A stretch of DNA of 64,000 bases from UMGS1994 sp944386155 (GTDB lineage Bacteria > Bacillota > Clostridia > TANB77 > CAG-508). Location of the stretch: the NCBI GenBank assembly GCA_963931085.1, contig OZ006973.1:868001-932000 (forward strand), written 5' to 3'. Position numbers and translations under genes: made by a program. A model generated the notes under the pieces. The model was not told the DNA's origin and made no database searches. It saw only the letters and a list, made by a program, of their open reading frames with translations. This document shows, piece after piece, positions 27,600 through 36,814 of the stretch. Position 1 is the first letter of the stretch; each line of letters begins with the position of its first letter.

Positions 27600-28972
27600 A
27601 AAAATAAATCTTTAAGAATTTTGATTAGTATTAGAATAAATATAAAATAAATAAAATATTATATTTTAAAGTTTTAAATAAATATATAAAAAACAATATA
27701 GCTATATAAAGAAGAACAAAAGGTAATAAATATATTTAAATAATAAAAATATATATTTATTTGTAAAAGATTAAGAATAATTATAAGTAAAAAATTTTTT
27801 TAAATTTATAAGAAGAGAAGTATAATGGTAGTATAATTTCTGTATATTCAACTTTGCACAAAATCAAAGTTTTGTGCAAATAGGAGTAGAACAAATATAT
27901 AAAACAGCCATAAACCTCTACTTCTGTTATTTCAAGGCTTTTGACTGATTTATAGCTATTAATATTCTATTATATATATTTATTTCTATATATTATTTAT
28001 ATTATATTCTTTATTATTGTAATCTTTTGTATTACTTATCATAGCTATATTTATTTGAGCTTCTAAAATCAATTTTAAAGCATTTATATATTTTACTTAT
28101 ATAATTTCATTACTATAATTATTTTCTTGTTATAACTTTAATTTTATATCTATAATTTTTTATCTTATATTTTTATATATAATTTTGTATAAATTTTACT
28201 AAAAATCCTCAAAATGTCTATTTCTCCATATTCGCCTTATTTTACAGACAACAAACTATAAAGGGTAAAAATAAAAACGGCTTAAAACCGATTCTCGTGC
28301 GTCGTTTTTTGGGCTATTTTTGCATATCTATATATGATAGTAGTTTCTTCAGAAAAATCTACTTTTTAATGATAATTTTCTAAAATCAATATTTAACCTT
28401 AAATTCTAAACAAGTAGTTTATCAACCTAAAAATAAAAATGGCTTAAAATCGATTTTAGAAGGTCAATATTTTGTATGTTTTTAGCCTGTAATACAGTTA
28501 TTGCAATTATTATAGAACTTATTGAATTATAGTACAAAATACAAATATTAATATATAAATCTGCAAATTAAATTCGTTATATCAAAAATTATATAATATT
28601 TATATAATATTTATATAATATTTTACAATTTAATAATTAAAATTGCTTAAAATCGATTTTGAACTTAATTAAACAATAATTCAATTAAAATATTATATAA
28701 ACTCTATAAAAAATTACTAAATAACAAATGTTCGCTTTTTAATATTATAATATTTGCATTACAAAATTATAATTTTTAAAATTCTAAATATTTATAAATT
28801 AAAATTTAAAATTTTTTATAATTTACTATAAATATTTTTTTAAATTCTAAAATTTATTTTAATATCTAAAATTTTTTTATTTATAAATTTATTGTTTTTT
28901 TAATTAAAGATTGCACAAAATTTTATTTAATATATTTTCATAGTTATTATATATTAAAAAATGTGCTATCCC
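27600..28972. other. Long A+T-rich gap without genes, containing short repeats
   Basis: No supported reading frame. It holds a perfect 11-bp palindrome arm pair TTTGCACAAAA / TTTTGTGCAAA (about 27853-27881) and three related short elements of the form AAAA-(C/T)GGCTTAAAA-(C/T)CGATT at about 28270, 28437 and 28660 (the last lacking one base). It looks like decayed accessory DNA or an untranslated structured region. Confidence 0.5.
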
Positions 28973-29042
28973 CCTACTCTACCGTTTTTGATTAAAATAA
29001 AATAGATTAGTTATATTTCAAACTAATTTATAAATTGTAATT
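28973..29042. repeat. 70-bp direct repeat, left copy
   Basis: Nearly identical to 31607-31676. Includes a small hairpin ATTAGTT / AACTAAT and lies just after the stop of the tetR-type gene, where it may act as terminator. Confidence 0.8.
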
Positions 29043-29053
29043 TATTGTTATCT

Positions 29054-29635
29054 TCAATTTACTCCTACACATTTTATAATAATATCTTCTACCTCAATAA
29101 TCGAATCTTTACAATTATTATTTATCCATTCTTTAATAATTGCCATAATACCATTTATATAGAAAGCGATTAAATAGCTTCTGTCCTTTTCCGCTATATT
29201 AAATCTTTCCAGAATTGGATTCAAAATATATGTTTTTATACTATTATATCTATTTAATACATCCATTCCTTTAGGATTATTGAAAGATGCTTTAAATACA
29301 TTTTTATTATCTTTTATAAAAGTTAAATATGGTGTTAGATATTTCTTTTCTATCAATTTAAGTTTTTCAAGTGGAAAATCCTTTATTTTTTCAATAAAAT
29401 CTTTGGAATTTTCACTAAAATAATCTATAAACTTTTTATTTATATATTCCATAGTTTCTTCTACTAAATCATTTATAGATTCATAGTGTAAGTAAAAAGT
29501 AGATCTATTTACTCCTGCTTTATCACAAATTTCTTTTACAGTAATATATTCAATATCCTTTTTCTCAAGCAGGCAAATTAGTGCCTCATCAAAAAGAATT
29601 GCAGTATTAAAATATTTACTTTCATTTTTATTCAT
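29054..29635 (-). CDS. TetR-family transcriptional regulator
   Basis: 193 aa. N-terminal helix-turn-helix ALICLLEKKDIEYITVKEICDKAGVNRSTFYLHYESINDLVEE (about residues 15-58) is typical of TetR/AcrR repressors; the C-terminal helical domain (ligand binding, TetR_C type) is divergent. It follows a small membrane-protein gene on the same strand with a 19-base gap, its likely target and operon partner. Confidence 0.85.
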   Translation of the reverse strand: MNKNESKYFNTAILFDEALICLLEKKDIEYITVKEICDKAGVNRSTFYLHYESINDLVEETMEYINKKFIDYFSENSKDFIEKIKDFPLEKLKLIEKKYLTPYLTFIKDNKNVFKASFNNPKGMDVLNRYNSIKTYILNPILERFNIAEKDRSYLIAFYINGIMAIIKEWINNNCKDSIIEVEDIIIKCVGVN

Positions 29636-29653
29636 TTAATACTGCCTCCTTTC

Positions 29654-30007
29654 TTATTTTTCATTTTCTGCAATTTCGTTTGCAAGTCTTATTATATCTT
29701 GTGCATACTTTGCTTTTGAGTTTTCAAGTATTTTCTTATAAGAAAAATAATTTGTGATTACTCCTATTAGTCCAAATATACCAATAATAATACCTAAACC
29801 TACAAATTTACCATTTCCAATAACATTCATAGATAAACACATTCCTAGTCCTAAAATTAGACACATAATTATTCCATTAGAATAAACAAATATATCTGCT
29901 GGTAGTTTTGCTTTTCTATCTAATTTTTTTAATGCTATTACTTTTGACTCCTTTTTGACAGAATATTCATTTGCAATATGCTCTGCATAAATTTTATCTG
30001 TATTCAT
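29654..30007 (-). CDS. Small membrane protein, operon partner of TetR gene
   Basis: 117 aa with two membrane segments (about residues 44-62 and 66-90) and charged ends. No family recognised. GGGAGGT ribosome site. Two GAACAAC boxes 33 bases apart upstream may be the operator. Transcribed before the TetR-type gene. Confidence 0.65.
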   Translation of the reverse strand: MNTDKIYAEHIANEYSVKKESKVIALKKLDRKAKLPADIFVYSNGIIMCLILGLGMCLSMNVIGNGKFVGLGIIIGIFGLIGVITNYFSYKKILENSKAKYAQDIIRLANEIAENEK

Positions 30008-30060
30008 AATAAATACCTCCCTTTCTTGGTTTATATTTTAACAAGTTTAGTATCTATTTT

Positions 30061-30100
30061 GAACAACTTTTTTTTAATAATATGTCGATTTTAGAACAAC
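30061..30100. promoter_or_regulatory. Possible operator: two GAACAAC boxes
   Basis: GAACAAC at 30061-30067 and 30094-30100, spaced about three helical turns, upstream of the membrane-protein/tetR pair. Confidence 0.3.
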
Positions 30101-30154
30101 AAATTACTATTTTGCTTTATTATATTCTAAACATTCTTTCTTACAGCTGAAATA

Positions 30155-31216
30155 TTAATTCTCAGATAAAAGTTTTATTAGTCTAGTATTCTTGTACAAT
30201 TTTTCTCTGCCTACTTTTTCGGATTCTAAAAGACCTATTTCTTCTAACTGATTTAAATATGAAGACGCAGTAAGTCTAGTAACATTACATGCTCTTTCTA
30301 TATATGATATTTTTGTATAAACTTCATAAAATAAACTTTCTAATAATTCTTTTGAATATATTTTAGGTAGTTTGTTTCTAAATTCTTCTTTGTAAGTTTT
30401 CATTTCATTTTGAATCTTTTCAATTAATGTTATTGTTTCTTTAGATGTAATTTCAATACCTTTTAAAATATATAAAATCCAATCTTCAAAATTATTATTA
30501 TCTCTAACTTCATTAAATAATTTATAATATTCTTGTTTTGTTTTATTGATATATTTACTCAAGTATAAAATTGGGCTATCAATTAGATTATTTAATACAA
30601 GGTATAGAATATTTAAGATTCTTCCTGTTCTTCCATTTCCATCATAAAAAGGATGAATACTTTCAAACTGATAATGTATTAAACAAACTTTTATTAATGG
30701 ATCTATATTATCTTCGTTGTTATTTATAAAATCTTCTAAATTCTTAAGATATTTTTTTATCTCCTGTTCGTTTTGAGGTGGAGTATATATTGTTTCGCCT
30801 GTAAGAGAATTTTTTAATTCTGTACCAGGTAATTTTCTAATTCCTGCATTATTATGCTCAATAGTTCCTTGTATTTTAACAATAGTATTTGTATTTATAT
30901 AACCATCTTTTTTTATTTGCTCATATCCAAGCCAAATAGCATTTCGATAATCCACAACTTCTTTTGCACTTTCGGCTTTATAGCCACTTTCTGTTAATAC
31001 TTTATAAATATCATCATGAGTTGTCACAATATTTTCTATTGCACTGCTATCTTTAGCCTCATTAATAGTAACAGCATTTATTAAAATATGCATATTCGGG
31101 ATTGTATTTGAATATCCTTTTAATTCTGCCAATGCTCTTGATGATAAAGTTAATTGTTCTAGAATTTTATTTGTTTTTAAATTAACATTTTTATATGGTA
31201 ACAATTCTAATTTCAT
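30155..31216 (-). CDS. Fic-domain protein (AMPylase-like)
   Basis: 353 aa from the ATG at 31216 (GGAGG eight bases upstream). The central catalytic motif HPFYDGNGRTGR fits HPFx(D/E)GNGRxxR, and the N-terminal SSAIEN fits the class II self-inhibitory helix ((S/T)xxxE(G/N)). The C-terminal part is a winged-helix region (RLTASSYLNQLEEIGLLESEKVGREKLY). Fic proteins usually transfer AMP to target hydroxyls; the target is unknown. No antitoxin gene is needed because inhibition is in cis. Confidence 0.9.
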   Translation of the reverse strand: MKLELLPYKNVNLKTNKILEQLTLSSRALAELKGYSNTIPNMHILINAVTINEAKDSSAIENIVTTHDDIYKVLTESGYKAESAKEVVDYRNAIWLGYEQIKKDGYINTNTIVKIQGTIEHNNAGIRKLPGTELKNSLTGETIYTPPQNEQEIKKYLKNLEDFINNNEDNIDPLIKVCLIHYQFESIHPFYDGNGRTGRILNILYLVLNNLIDSPILYLSKYINKTKQEYYKLFNEVRDNNNFEDWILYILKGIEITSKETITLIEKIQNEMKTYKEEFRNKLPKIYSKELLESLFYEVYTKISYIERACNVTRLTASSYLNQLEEIGLLESEKVGREKLYKNTRLIKLLSEN

Positions 31217-31246
31217 AATTTTACCTCCATATATATAAAATATCAC

Positions 31247-31606
31247 ATTTTTTATACATTTTCAATGAATATGTATAAAAAATCAAAAAAATTATATATG
31301 TTTTAAAAATATGTATAATTTTTGACATTCTTTAAATATGATTTTAATTTTTAAAAATATAAAAACATAATAGTCTAAATTTCCAAAAATAATTTTTGCA
31401 TTTTTAAAAAGATATATATATTATATTGCAAATCAAAAATTTTATTATTCTTCATTTTTATATTTTAAAATTTTAATTTAACTTTTTCTTTTATATGGAA
31501 ATTTTCTAAAAGTTCTTATATATCTGTATTTGTCTTATTTTAAGATTTTTATTAATATAGTTAATTGCAATTAAAATTTATATAAACAGATTATAATTAT
31601 ATGTAT
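31247..31606. other. Intergenic A+T-rich stretch, nothing recognised
   Basis: No gene or structured element was supported between the Fic gene and the right 70-bp repeat. Confidence 0.4.
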
Positions 31607-31676
31607 CCTACTCTATCGTTTTTGATTAAAATAAAATAGATTAGTTATATTTCAAACTAATCTGCAAATTGTAATA
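31607..31676. repeat. 70-bp direct repeat, right copy
   Basis: Matches 28973-29042 with few differences, same orientation. Lies just after the stop of the DUF1653 gene. The two copies bracket the TetR-membrane-Fic block. Confidence 0.8.
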
Positions 31677-31691
31677 TCTATTATATTTTTA

Positions 31692-31979
31692 TTATTTCTT
31701 TAATTCAAAACGATATTTTTGAGTAATCTCTGGATATTTTTCATGATCTACTTCTGACATAAACATTTGTAGTGGTCTTGCAGCAAAATCAACACCTTCT
31801 GTACATTCAGTTGGATATAAAGGTTTATAGATCATTAATTCTTCATGATTCTCAGTATGTCTTGATGTTCCGATAATTTCATATAAATATAAATTTGGTT
31901 CTTCTTTTAATTGCTCTTCTGTCATTTTTTCTCTCTTAAAATGTTGAACAATATCTCCTTTATTAAATTTTCTTTCCAT
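31692..31979 (-). CDS. DUF1653 domain protein
   Basis: 95 aa: FNKGDIVQHFKRE, NLYLYEIIGTSRHTENHEEL, IYKPLYP, FAARPLQMFMSEVDHEKYP are the standard DUF1653 blocks. Short cytosolic protein of unknown function, common in Bacillota. Good AGGAGG ribosome site. Confidence 0.85.
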   Translation of the reverse strand: MERKFNKGDIVQHFKREKMTEEQLKEEPNLYLYEIIGTSRHTENHEELMIYKPLYPTECTEGVDFAARPLQMFMSEVDHEKYPEITQKYRFELKK

Positions 31980-32115
31980 AAATAATTCCTCCTTTAAATG
32001 TTTAATGTTTTTGTTATCATTATTAATATCCTTACAGCTAAAGCATTTCAGATATACGATATATCAGATGTATATTGATTGTCAAGTAAGTTATTGAATA
32101 AAAAAGTATACTTCT

Positions 32116-32508
32116 TTATTCATTTTTATTTTTTAATAAATAAATTGCTAAACAACTCATTCCTATTCCTAACATAGTAATAGCACTATTTGTATCAATT
32201 TGTTTTAATAAAGAAGTAACTACAATACAAATACCCATTGCAAGTCCAACCCCAATTAAAGCAATATTGATAATATCATCTATTTGGCCATTATCCTGTT
32301 TAGTTTGTGCATTTATTAGTTCTTCAACAGAGACACCTAAAATTTCTGCTAATTTTGGAATAGAATTAACATCAGGACAAGATAAATTTCTTTCCCATTT
32401 TGATACAGCTTTATCAGTAACATTCATCTTTTCTGCTAAATCATTTTGAGTCATATTCCTTTCTTTTCTTAAAGAACTAATCATTTCTCCAAAAGTTTTG
32501 TTTGACAT
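32116..32508 (-). CDS. XRE-family regulator with membrane tail
   Basis: N-terminal HTH_3 (residues 4-60: ISSLRKERNMTQNDLAEKMNVTDKAVSKWERNLSCPDVNSIPKLAEILGVSVEEL in pieces), then two hydrophobic segments (about 80-100 and 107-123). The conserved DKAVSKWERG-like helix is typical. GGGG ribosome site. Membrane-tethered regulators of this kind often act on their own operon. Candidate operator repeats lie upstream. Confidence 0.8.
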   Translation of the reverse strand: MSNKTFGEMISSLRKERNMTQNDLAEKMNVTDKAVSKWERNLSCPDVNSIPKLAEILGVSVEELINAQTKQDNGQIDDIINIALIGVGLAMGICIVVTSLLKQIDTNSAITMLGIGMSCLAIYLLKNKNE

Positions 32509-32563
32509 ATAAATCCCCCCTTCGTTAATTCTATTTTAATATTAGATTTTGGCAAACTCAACC

Positions 32564-32602
32564 GACAGTTAGTTTACTTTAATAAACCATTAGTTTAGTT
32601 AT
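32564..32602. promoter_or_regulatory. Possible operator of the XRE regulator
   Basis: TTAGTTTA occurs twice with a complementary TAAACCA between (about 32567-32597), upstream of the XRE gene. Confidence 0.35.
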
Positions 32603-32656
32603 AGTTTCTTTAATAATTATAAAGATTATCCATAAGTATTATCTATAATTTTTAAA

Positions 32657-33061
32657 TTAAATTTCGCTTAATTTATTAAATAATTCTTTATTATTCATTT
32701 CAGAAACTCTTAGTATACATGTATATGTATTTTCATCTTTCTTTTCTTTATGCTGACAATCAATTAATACTTCATAATATGATGTTTCTTGGTAATTCAA
32801 ATGATTTTTTTCATAATCTTGAGTAGAAATTTCAAATTTTACTTCATAATAGTCAGGGTCACTTCCATGAAATCCAGTACTACATCTTTTCATGCGAATT
32901 GGAGTAAAACTTTCCGCTTCTTCTATTTGCAATAATTCCATCAATTCTTTTTCATCTTTTGAAGATAAAAAAACTAAATTATTATAATTTAAAAAAATGA
33001 TAATAAACCATAATAATATAAAAATTATAATGATACAAATTATTTTAACATTTTCTTTCAT
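32657..33061 (-). CDS. Hypothetical membrane-anchored protein (134 aa)
   Basis: One N-terminal membrane helix (about residues 5-25), then an acidic ectodomain with three Cys. No family recognised. GGAGAT ribosome site. Neighbours do not suggest a role. Confidence 0.55.
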   Translation of the reverse strand: MKENVKIICIIIIFILLWFIIIFLNYNNLVFLSSKDEKELMELLQIEEAESFTPIRMKRCSTGFHGSDPDYYEVKFEISTQDYEKNHLNYQETSYYEVLIDCQHKEKKDENTYTCILRVSEMNNKELFNKLSEI

Positions 33062-33116
33062 ATAGATCTCCTTGCTTATTATATATTAATATATAAAATA
33101 AAAGTTATACGTATAC

Positions 33117-33603
33117 TTATTTTTTAAATTCATTTAAAGCTTCATCTAAAATATTATTATATTTATTTAACCAGTTTTTTGAATAACTAGTAAGATTTTC
33201 AGGTAGATTATCTATTTTAAACCAATCGAATTTTTTAGACTCATTATCATTTATTTTTAAATTATTATGATATTTCTTTACAACGAATAATCCTGTTATA
33301 TCATATAATTTATCTCCATTTGGATATTCTCTATATGTAATACTTCCGAGATAAAACTTTAATTAGCTTTAATTCATCGGCAATTAAGTTAGTCTCTTCT
33401 TGTAATTCTCTAATCGCAACATCCTCAAAAGTTTCTCCAAGTTCCATTGATCCTCCTGGAAAACCCCAACAATTATAATCTGATCTAAGCTGTAATAAGA
33501 TCTCATCTTTATCATTAAATACAAATAATTCTACACCAGCAGTAAGTATTGGTTCATGTCCTACATATTTTCTTATATTTCTTATATACCCCATAAATTT
33601 CAC
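33117..33603 (-). CDS. NUDIX hydrolase, needs +1 frameshift at CGG
   Basis: Hydrolase of nucleoside-diphosphate-linked compounds. The Nudix box GGSMELGETFEDVAIRELQEETN lies in frame 1 (about residues 46-68; last Gly replaced by Asn). Frame 1 meets CGG at 33348-33346 (codon 86) after KVLS; the +1 frame (GGA 33347-33345) continues SITYREYPNGDKLYDITGLF, then a normal C-terminus to 33117. Homologues have LSG at the junction and YPNGD after it. Joined length 161 aa, normal; the truncated frame-1 product of 90 aa would lack much of the fold. Confidence 0.85.
33345..33348 (-). other. CGG-A +1 recoding site in the NUDIX gene
   Basis: Minus-strand context TTA TCT CGG AAG; homology resumes as TCT (C) GGA AGT ATT ACA. 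Confidence 0.8.
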
Positions 33604-33677
33604 CTTTAAAACAATTTTTTTAATTTTAAAATATTATAACACATATTAATAAAAATTTTATATAAAAAAATAACAGA

Positions 33678-34006
33678 TTAGTAATATATTAAACTAATTC
33701 TGAATATAATGCCCTTTTTAGATTTTATTCTATATCCAATACTTAATATCATATCTAAGTTGTAATATTCAACTTGATAAGTTTTACAATCTTTTGCAGT
33801 TGTCACAAATTTTGCGACAACTGAATTATCTTCTGATAATTCTTCTTTTAAAGCATTATTAATATGTTTACCAATAGTTTTTATGTCTCTATCAAATAAT
33901 TTAGTTAATTGGTCTCTATTGAGCCAAAACGTTTCATCTTTTAAGTTAACTTCTAATTTTACTCCTTGGTTTTCAAATAAAATAATTTCATTCTTTTTTC
34001 ATTCAT
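33678..34006 (-). pseudogene. Truncated RhuM/virulence-protein remnant
   Basis: Reads LFENQGVKLEVNLKDETFWL, NRDQLTKLFDRDIKTIGKHI, NSVVAKFVTTAKDCKTYQVE, YYNLDMILSIGYRIKSKKGI, FRI, the first third of the RhuM family (about 330 aa), then runs into a chance stop. The ATG with a good ribosome site (34006) is in a different frame, with the shift in an A-rich run near 33990, not at CGG. So both ends are damaged: a real pseudogene, useful as contrast to the recoded genes. Confidence 0.75.
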
Positions 34007-34173
34007 AAGAACACTTCCTTTACAAAAAAAATAGTTCTTACTACATATATTATTACATCAATTTTTATATTAATCGTAGCTCGCCGTACTATTGTTCGCA
34101 TTATGCAATACAAATTCTTAATTAGTTTGATTATATATAAATACAGATTAAACAAATTATATCAGATTGCTTA

Positions 34174-34216
34174 AATAAAAAAGTATAAATTCTTTTATTT
34201 TAAGAACTTATACTTT
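34174..34216 (-). terminator. Terminator of the PepSY/anti-sigma gene
   Basis: Stem AAAGTATAA-TTCTT / AAGAA-TTATACTTT; T-run on the minus-strand 3' side. Confidence 0.75.
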
Positions 34217-34249
34217 ACTTTATTATATTTTTAATTCAATATTTGTTTA

Positions 34250-35350
34250 TTATCTAGAAGCGGTGTAGTCCATACTATCTCCTCCTATTATCTCACCAGT
34301 AGTACAATCTACAAAATAACTATACATTCCCTCTGTATATCTTTTTGAGATATCATCGCCAAAAGTATCTTCATATGTAATTACAATAACCCAAGCATTT
34401 CTTATTTTTTCTTCTACTTGGTAATAATTTCTATCTTGAGTAGGATATCCTGGAGTTTGCACTTTCTTATAATAATCTTCGTAATTATTTATTCTGTCAT
34501 AAGCATCAGCATTCATTTTTACTATCATTTTTTCAGCTTTAGTACTAATTACTTTATTAGTAGCAACTTTTTTATCTATTTCTAAAGCAATATTTATAGC
34601 ATCTTCTTTAGATATTTTAACTTCATTATTATCAAATGGTTTATTTACGACTCTAATACAGCTAAAATCTTTATTTTTAGACTCAATTCCTATTCCGATA
34701 TATTCATACGGATTATAAGTATCACCGTATTTTTTGCAAAAATCAAAATCAATTTTTTCACCATAAACTTCATCTCTATCATTATTATTTACTATTACAT
34801 TTGTAAGCATATAATCATCTAAATTATAACCAAATAACTTAATATATTTTTTAGCCGCTTCTAAAGCTTCATCTTTTGAAATTTTTTTATTTATGTCTTG
34901 TATATCATTATGATTCCAAATATCGAAAAATTCTCCTGTTAAACCATCAATACTTATTTGATAATTATCATCTGTAATAAATCTATACATAATAGTATTA
35001 GAATCTATTTCTTTATAATAGTCGGTTTCTATAATATTAGTACTAAAACCAACTTCTTTTAACTTATTAATCGCAATTTTTTTTGCTTCTTCTTCAGAAA
35101 TATTTTCTTTTTTAGCTTCTTCAGTAATTTCACTAGTTGGATTTTTAATTAATTTTGGATTACTCCATATTTTTTCTATTATTTTATTTCCTGCAAAAGT
35201 AACAGTTGAAAGAGCAATAATTAAACATGCAGCGATACTTGTATATTTTATAATAAATCTTTTTCTATCTTTCATATATAATTTCTCCTCATCTAATACT
35301 TTAGATATAGCTATTTTAGTTTTTAATTTATTTTTTATATTATCATTCAT
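34250..35350 (-). CDS. Membrane protein with PepSY-like domains, candidate anti-sigma factor
   Basis: 366 aa from ATG 35350 (GTG 35359 also possible). About 25 cytosolic residues, one membrane helix (about residues 32-50, YTSIAACLIIALSTVTFAG), then an extracellular region with PepSY-like repeats (ISEEEAKKIAINKLKEVGF, ISKDEALEAAKKYIKLFGY, ISKEDAINIALEIDKKV). It overlaps the end of the sigma-factor gene upstream on the same strand, the usual place of a membrane anti-sigma factor. Ligand unknown. Confidence 0.7.
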   Translation of the reverse strand: MNDNIKNKLKTKIAISKVLDEEKLYMKDRKRFIIKYTSIAACLIIALSTVTFAGNKIIEKIWSNPKLIKNPTSEITEEAKKENISEEEAKKIAINKLKEVGFSTNIIETDYYKEIDSNTIMYRFITDDNYQISIDGLTGEFFDIWNHNDIQDINKKISKDEALEAAKKYIKLFGYNLDDYMLTNVIVNNNDRDEVYGEKIDFDFCKKYGDTYNPYEYIGIGIESKNKDFSCIRVVNKPFDNNEVKISKEDAINIALEIDKKVATNKVISTKAEKMIVKMNADAYDRINNYEDYYKKVQTPGYPTQDRNYYQVEEKIRNAWVIVITYEDTFGDDISKRYTEGMYSYFVDCTTGEIIGGDSMDYTASR

Positions 35351-35907
35351 AATATTCACTTCCTTTTAATTCTTTTTTTATTTTATTTCTAATTCTATGA
35401 AGTCTAGTTTTAACTCTAGATTCTTTTACATTAAGTCTATTAGCTATATCCTTAATCTTTAAATTCTGTACATAATACATATCTAATATTTTTATATCAA
35501 TATCATTTAAACTATTAATATTATTATAAATATTTGATAGTTCATTTCTTTCATTAAAATAAGTATCAATATTGCTAAATTCTTTTAAGTTTTCTAATTT
35601 ATCTATATTGATATTGTCTATACAAGAAGCGGAAAGATGCTTTTTTCTTAAATTTTCTTTTATAATATTTCTAGTAATTCCAGCTATATAAGAACTTAAA
35701 TTATCAATACTTATATTTGAATTATACTTTTTCCATAATACAAAAAATGTATCTACTATTATTTCTTCAATATCTTCATTACTTAAATTTTTATTTACAA
35801 AATTTTGAATAATTTTTCTAACATATGGAGTATAATCATCAATAATATTATCTAAATCTAAACATCCGATTTAAAACGTATTCTTTTAATTCTTTTTTTG
35901 CTTTCAA
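35343..35907 (-). CDS. ECF-type RNA polymerase sigma factor, needs +1 frameshift at CGG
   Basis: TTG start at 35907 with a GGAG ribosome site. Thirteen codons (MKAKKELKEYVLN) lead to CGG at 35868-35866; in frame it would stop six codons later. The +1 frame (GGA 35867-35865) gives CLDLDNIIDDYTPYVRKIIQ, then LSNEDIEEIIVDTFFVLWKK (region 2), AGITRNIIKENLRKK, and a C-terminal region 4 helix-turn-helix (NLKIKDIANRLNVKESRVKT, RLHRIRNKIKKEL). Joined 187 aa, normal. The shift so near the start makes every molecule depend on it, as in prfB. Overlaps the anti-sigma candidate. Confidence 0.85.
35865..35868 (-). other. CGG-A +1 recoding site in the sigma-factor gene
   Basis: Minus-strand context TTA AAT CGG ATG; homology resumes as AAT (C) GGA TGT TTA GAT. 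Codon 14. Confidence 0.8.
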
Positions 35908-36011
35908 TTTTGACTCCTTTAAAACTCCTTTATAAGATATCTTACATCTCTATTATGATATAAAAACTTTAAAAAGTTACAGAAAAAATAAAAAATTATA
36001 ATAAAACACTT

Positions 36012-36048
36012 AAAAAAGTAGAATATACATAAAATATATATTCTACTT
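36012..36048 (-). terminator. Terminator after the 36079 gene
   Basis: AAGTAGAATATA / TATATTCTACTT with A/T loop; on the minus strand followed by T-run. Confidence 0.8.
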
Positions 36049-36078
36049 ATGATTTATATTTATTTAATTATTCTTACT

Positions 36079-36801
36079 TTAATCATTATTTGCAAAGCTT
36101 AAAATGCCTTCTAATATTTCCTCATTACTTAAATAATTGTTTTTATTAGATGTAATATTTAAAATAATAACATTATCATTATAATAAGGTTCTGTAAGTT
36201 GATAAGGATCCATTTCTTCAAAAGGATATTCTAAAATTTCTCCTGAAACATCATCTCTTATATAACATTTTCCTGACATATCTATTATATATAATTCATC
36301 TGAATTTACCATCTGATTTATTATTTTTACCTTGTTTGATAATTCATTATCTTTATTATTTTTTTCCTTTAAATAGCCATTCTCATCGATTTCAAAACTA
36401 TTTATATTATTACTTTCAAGTAAATTTATGAAATCTTCTCTAGAATTATCATTAATCCATATTCCTGTATTTGTTGGAGCATTTTTAATTAATTCATTAA
36501 TTTCATTTTCATTTGGAGTGTCTTTTTTTATTATTCCAGCAAGTACTGTATTAAATTGTATATCAGGTTTAATTCTTATAAAATTTTTTCCATCATATTC
36601 TGTTACCACTTCAAAAAGATCTGTATTTGCAGTAGAATTAATGTCTTTTTGAATATTTTCTATGATTTCTACATTATTTGAAATATCACTGTTTTCTTCA
36701 TTTTCTTTCTTTTTGTTAGTTACATTTATTTTATTAAAAATTACTAGAGTAACAATTACCATACAAATTATAATTAATAATAAAATTATTTTTTTCTTCA
36801 T
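36079..36801 (-). CDS. Membrane-anchored hypothetical protein (240 aa)
   Basis: N-terminal membrane anchor (about residues 4-23), Asn/Glu-rich linker, then a globular domain without recognised motif. Fourteen bases downstream of the large M14 peptidase gene, so likely co-transcribed with it. Possibly an accessory of that cell-wall enzyme; that is inference. Confidence 0.6.
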   Translation of the reverse strand: MKKKIILLLIIICMVIVTLVIFNKINVTNKKKENEENSDISNNVEIIENIQKDINSTANTDLFEVVTEYDGKNFIRIKPDIQFNTVLAGIIKKDTPNENEINELIKNAPTNTGIWINDNSREDFINLLESNNINSFEIDENGYLKEKNNKDNELSNKVKIINQMVNSDELYIIDMSGKCYIRDDVSGEILEYPFEEMDPYQLTEPYYNDNVIILNITSNKNNYLSNEEILEGILSFANND

Positions 36802-36814
36802 TTAAACCTCTTTC

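Noticed and set aside
27853..27881. Palindrome and short elements as a CRISPR array
   Set aside because: Spacing is irregular, elements are few and diverged, and no cas genes are nearby.
28000..28900. A+T-rich gap as a replication origin
   Set aside because: No cluster of DnaA boxes and no dnaA/dnaN nearby.
30155..31216. Fic gene as part of a toxin-antitoxin pair with a neighbour
   Set aside because: The protein has its own N-terminal inhibitory motif and no small antitoxin gene of the class I type is adjacent.
33678..34006. RhuM remnant as a ninth CGG-recoded gene
   Set aside because: The frame change is in an A-rich run, no CGG is present and the 3' part is missing.
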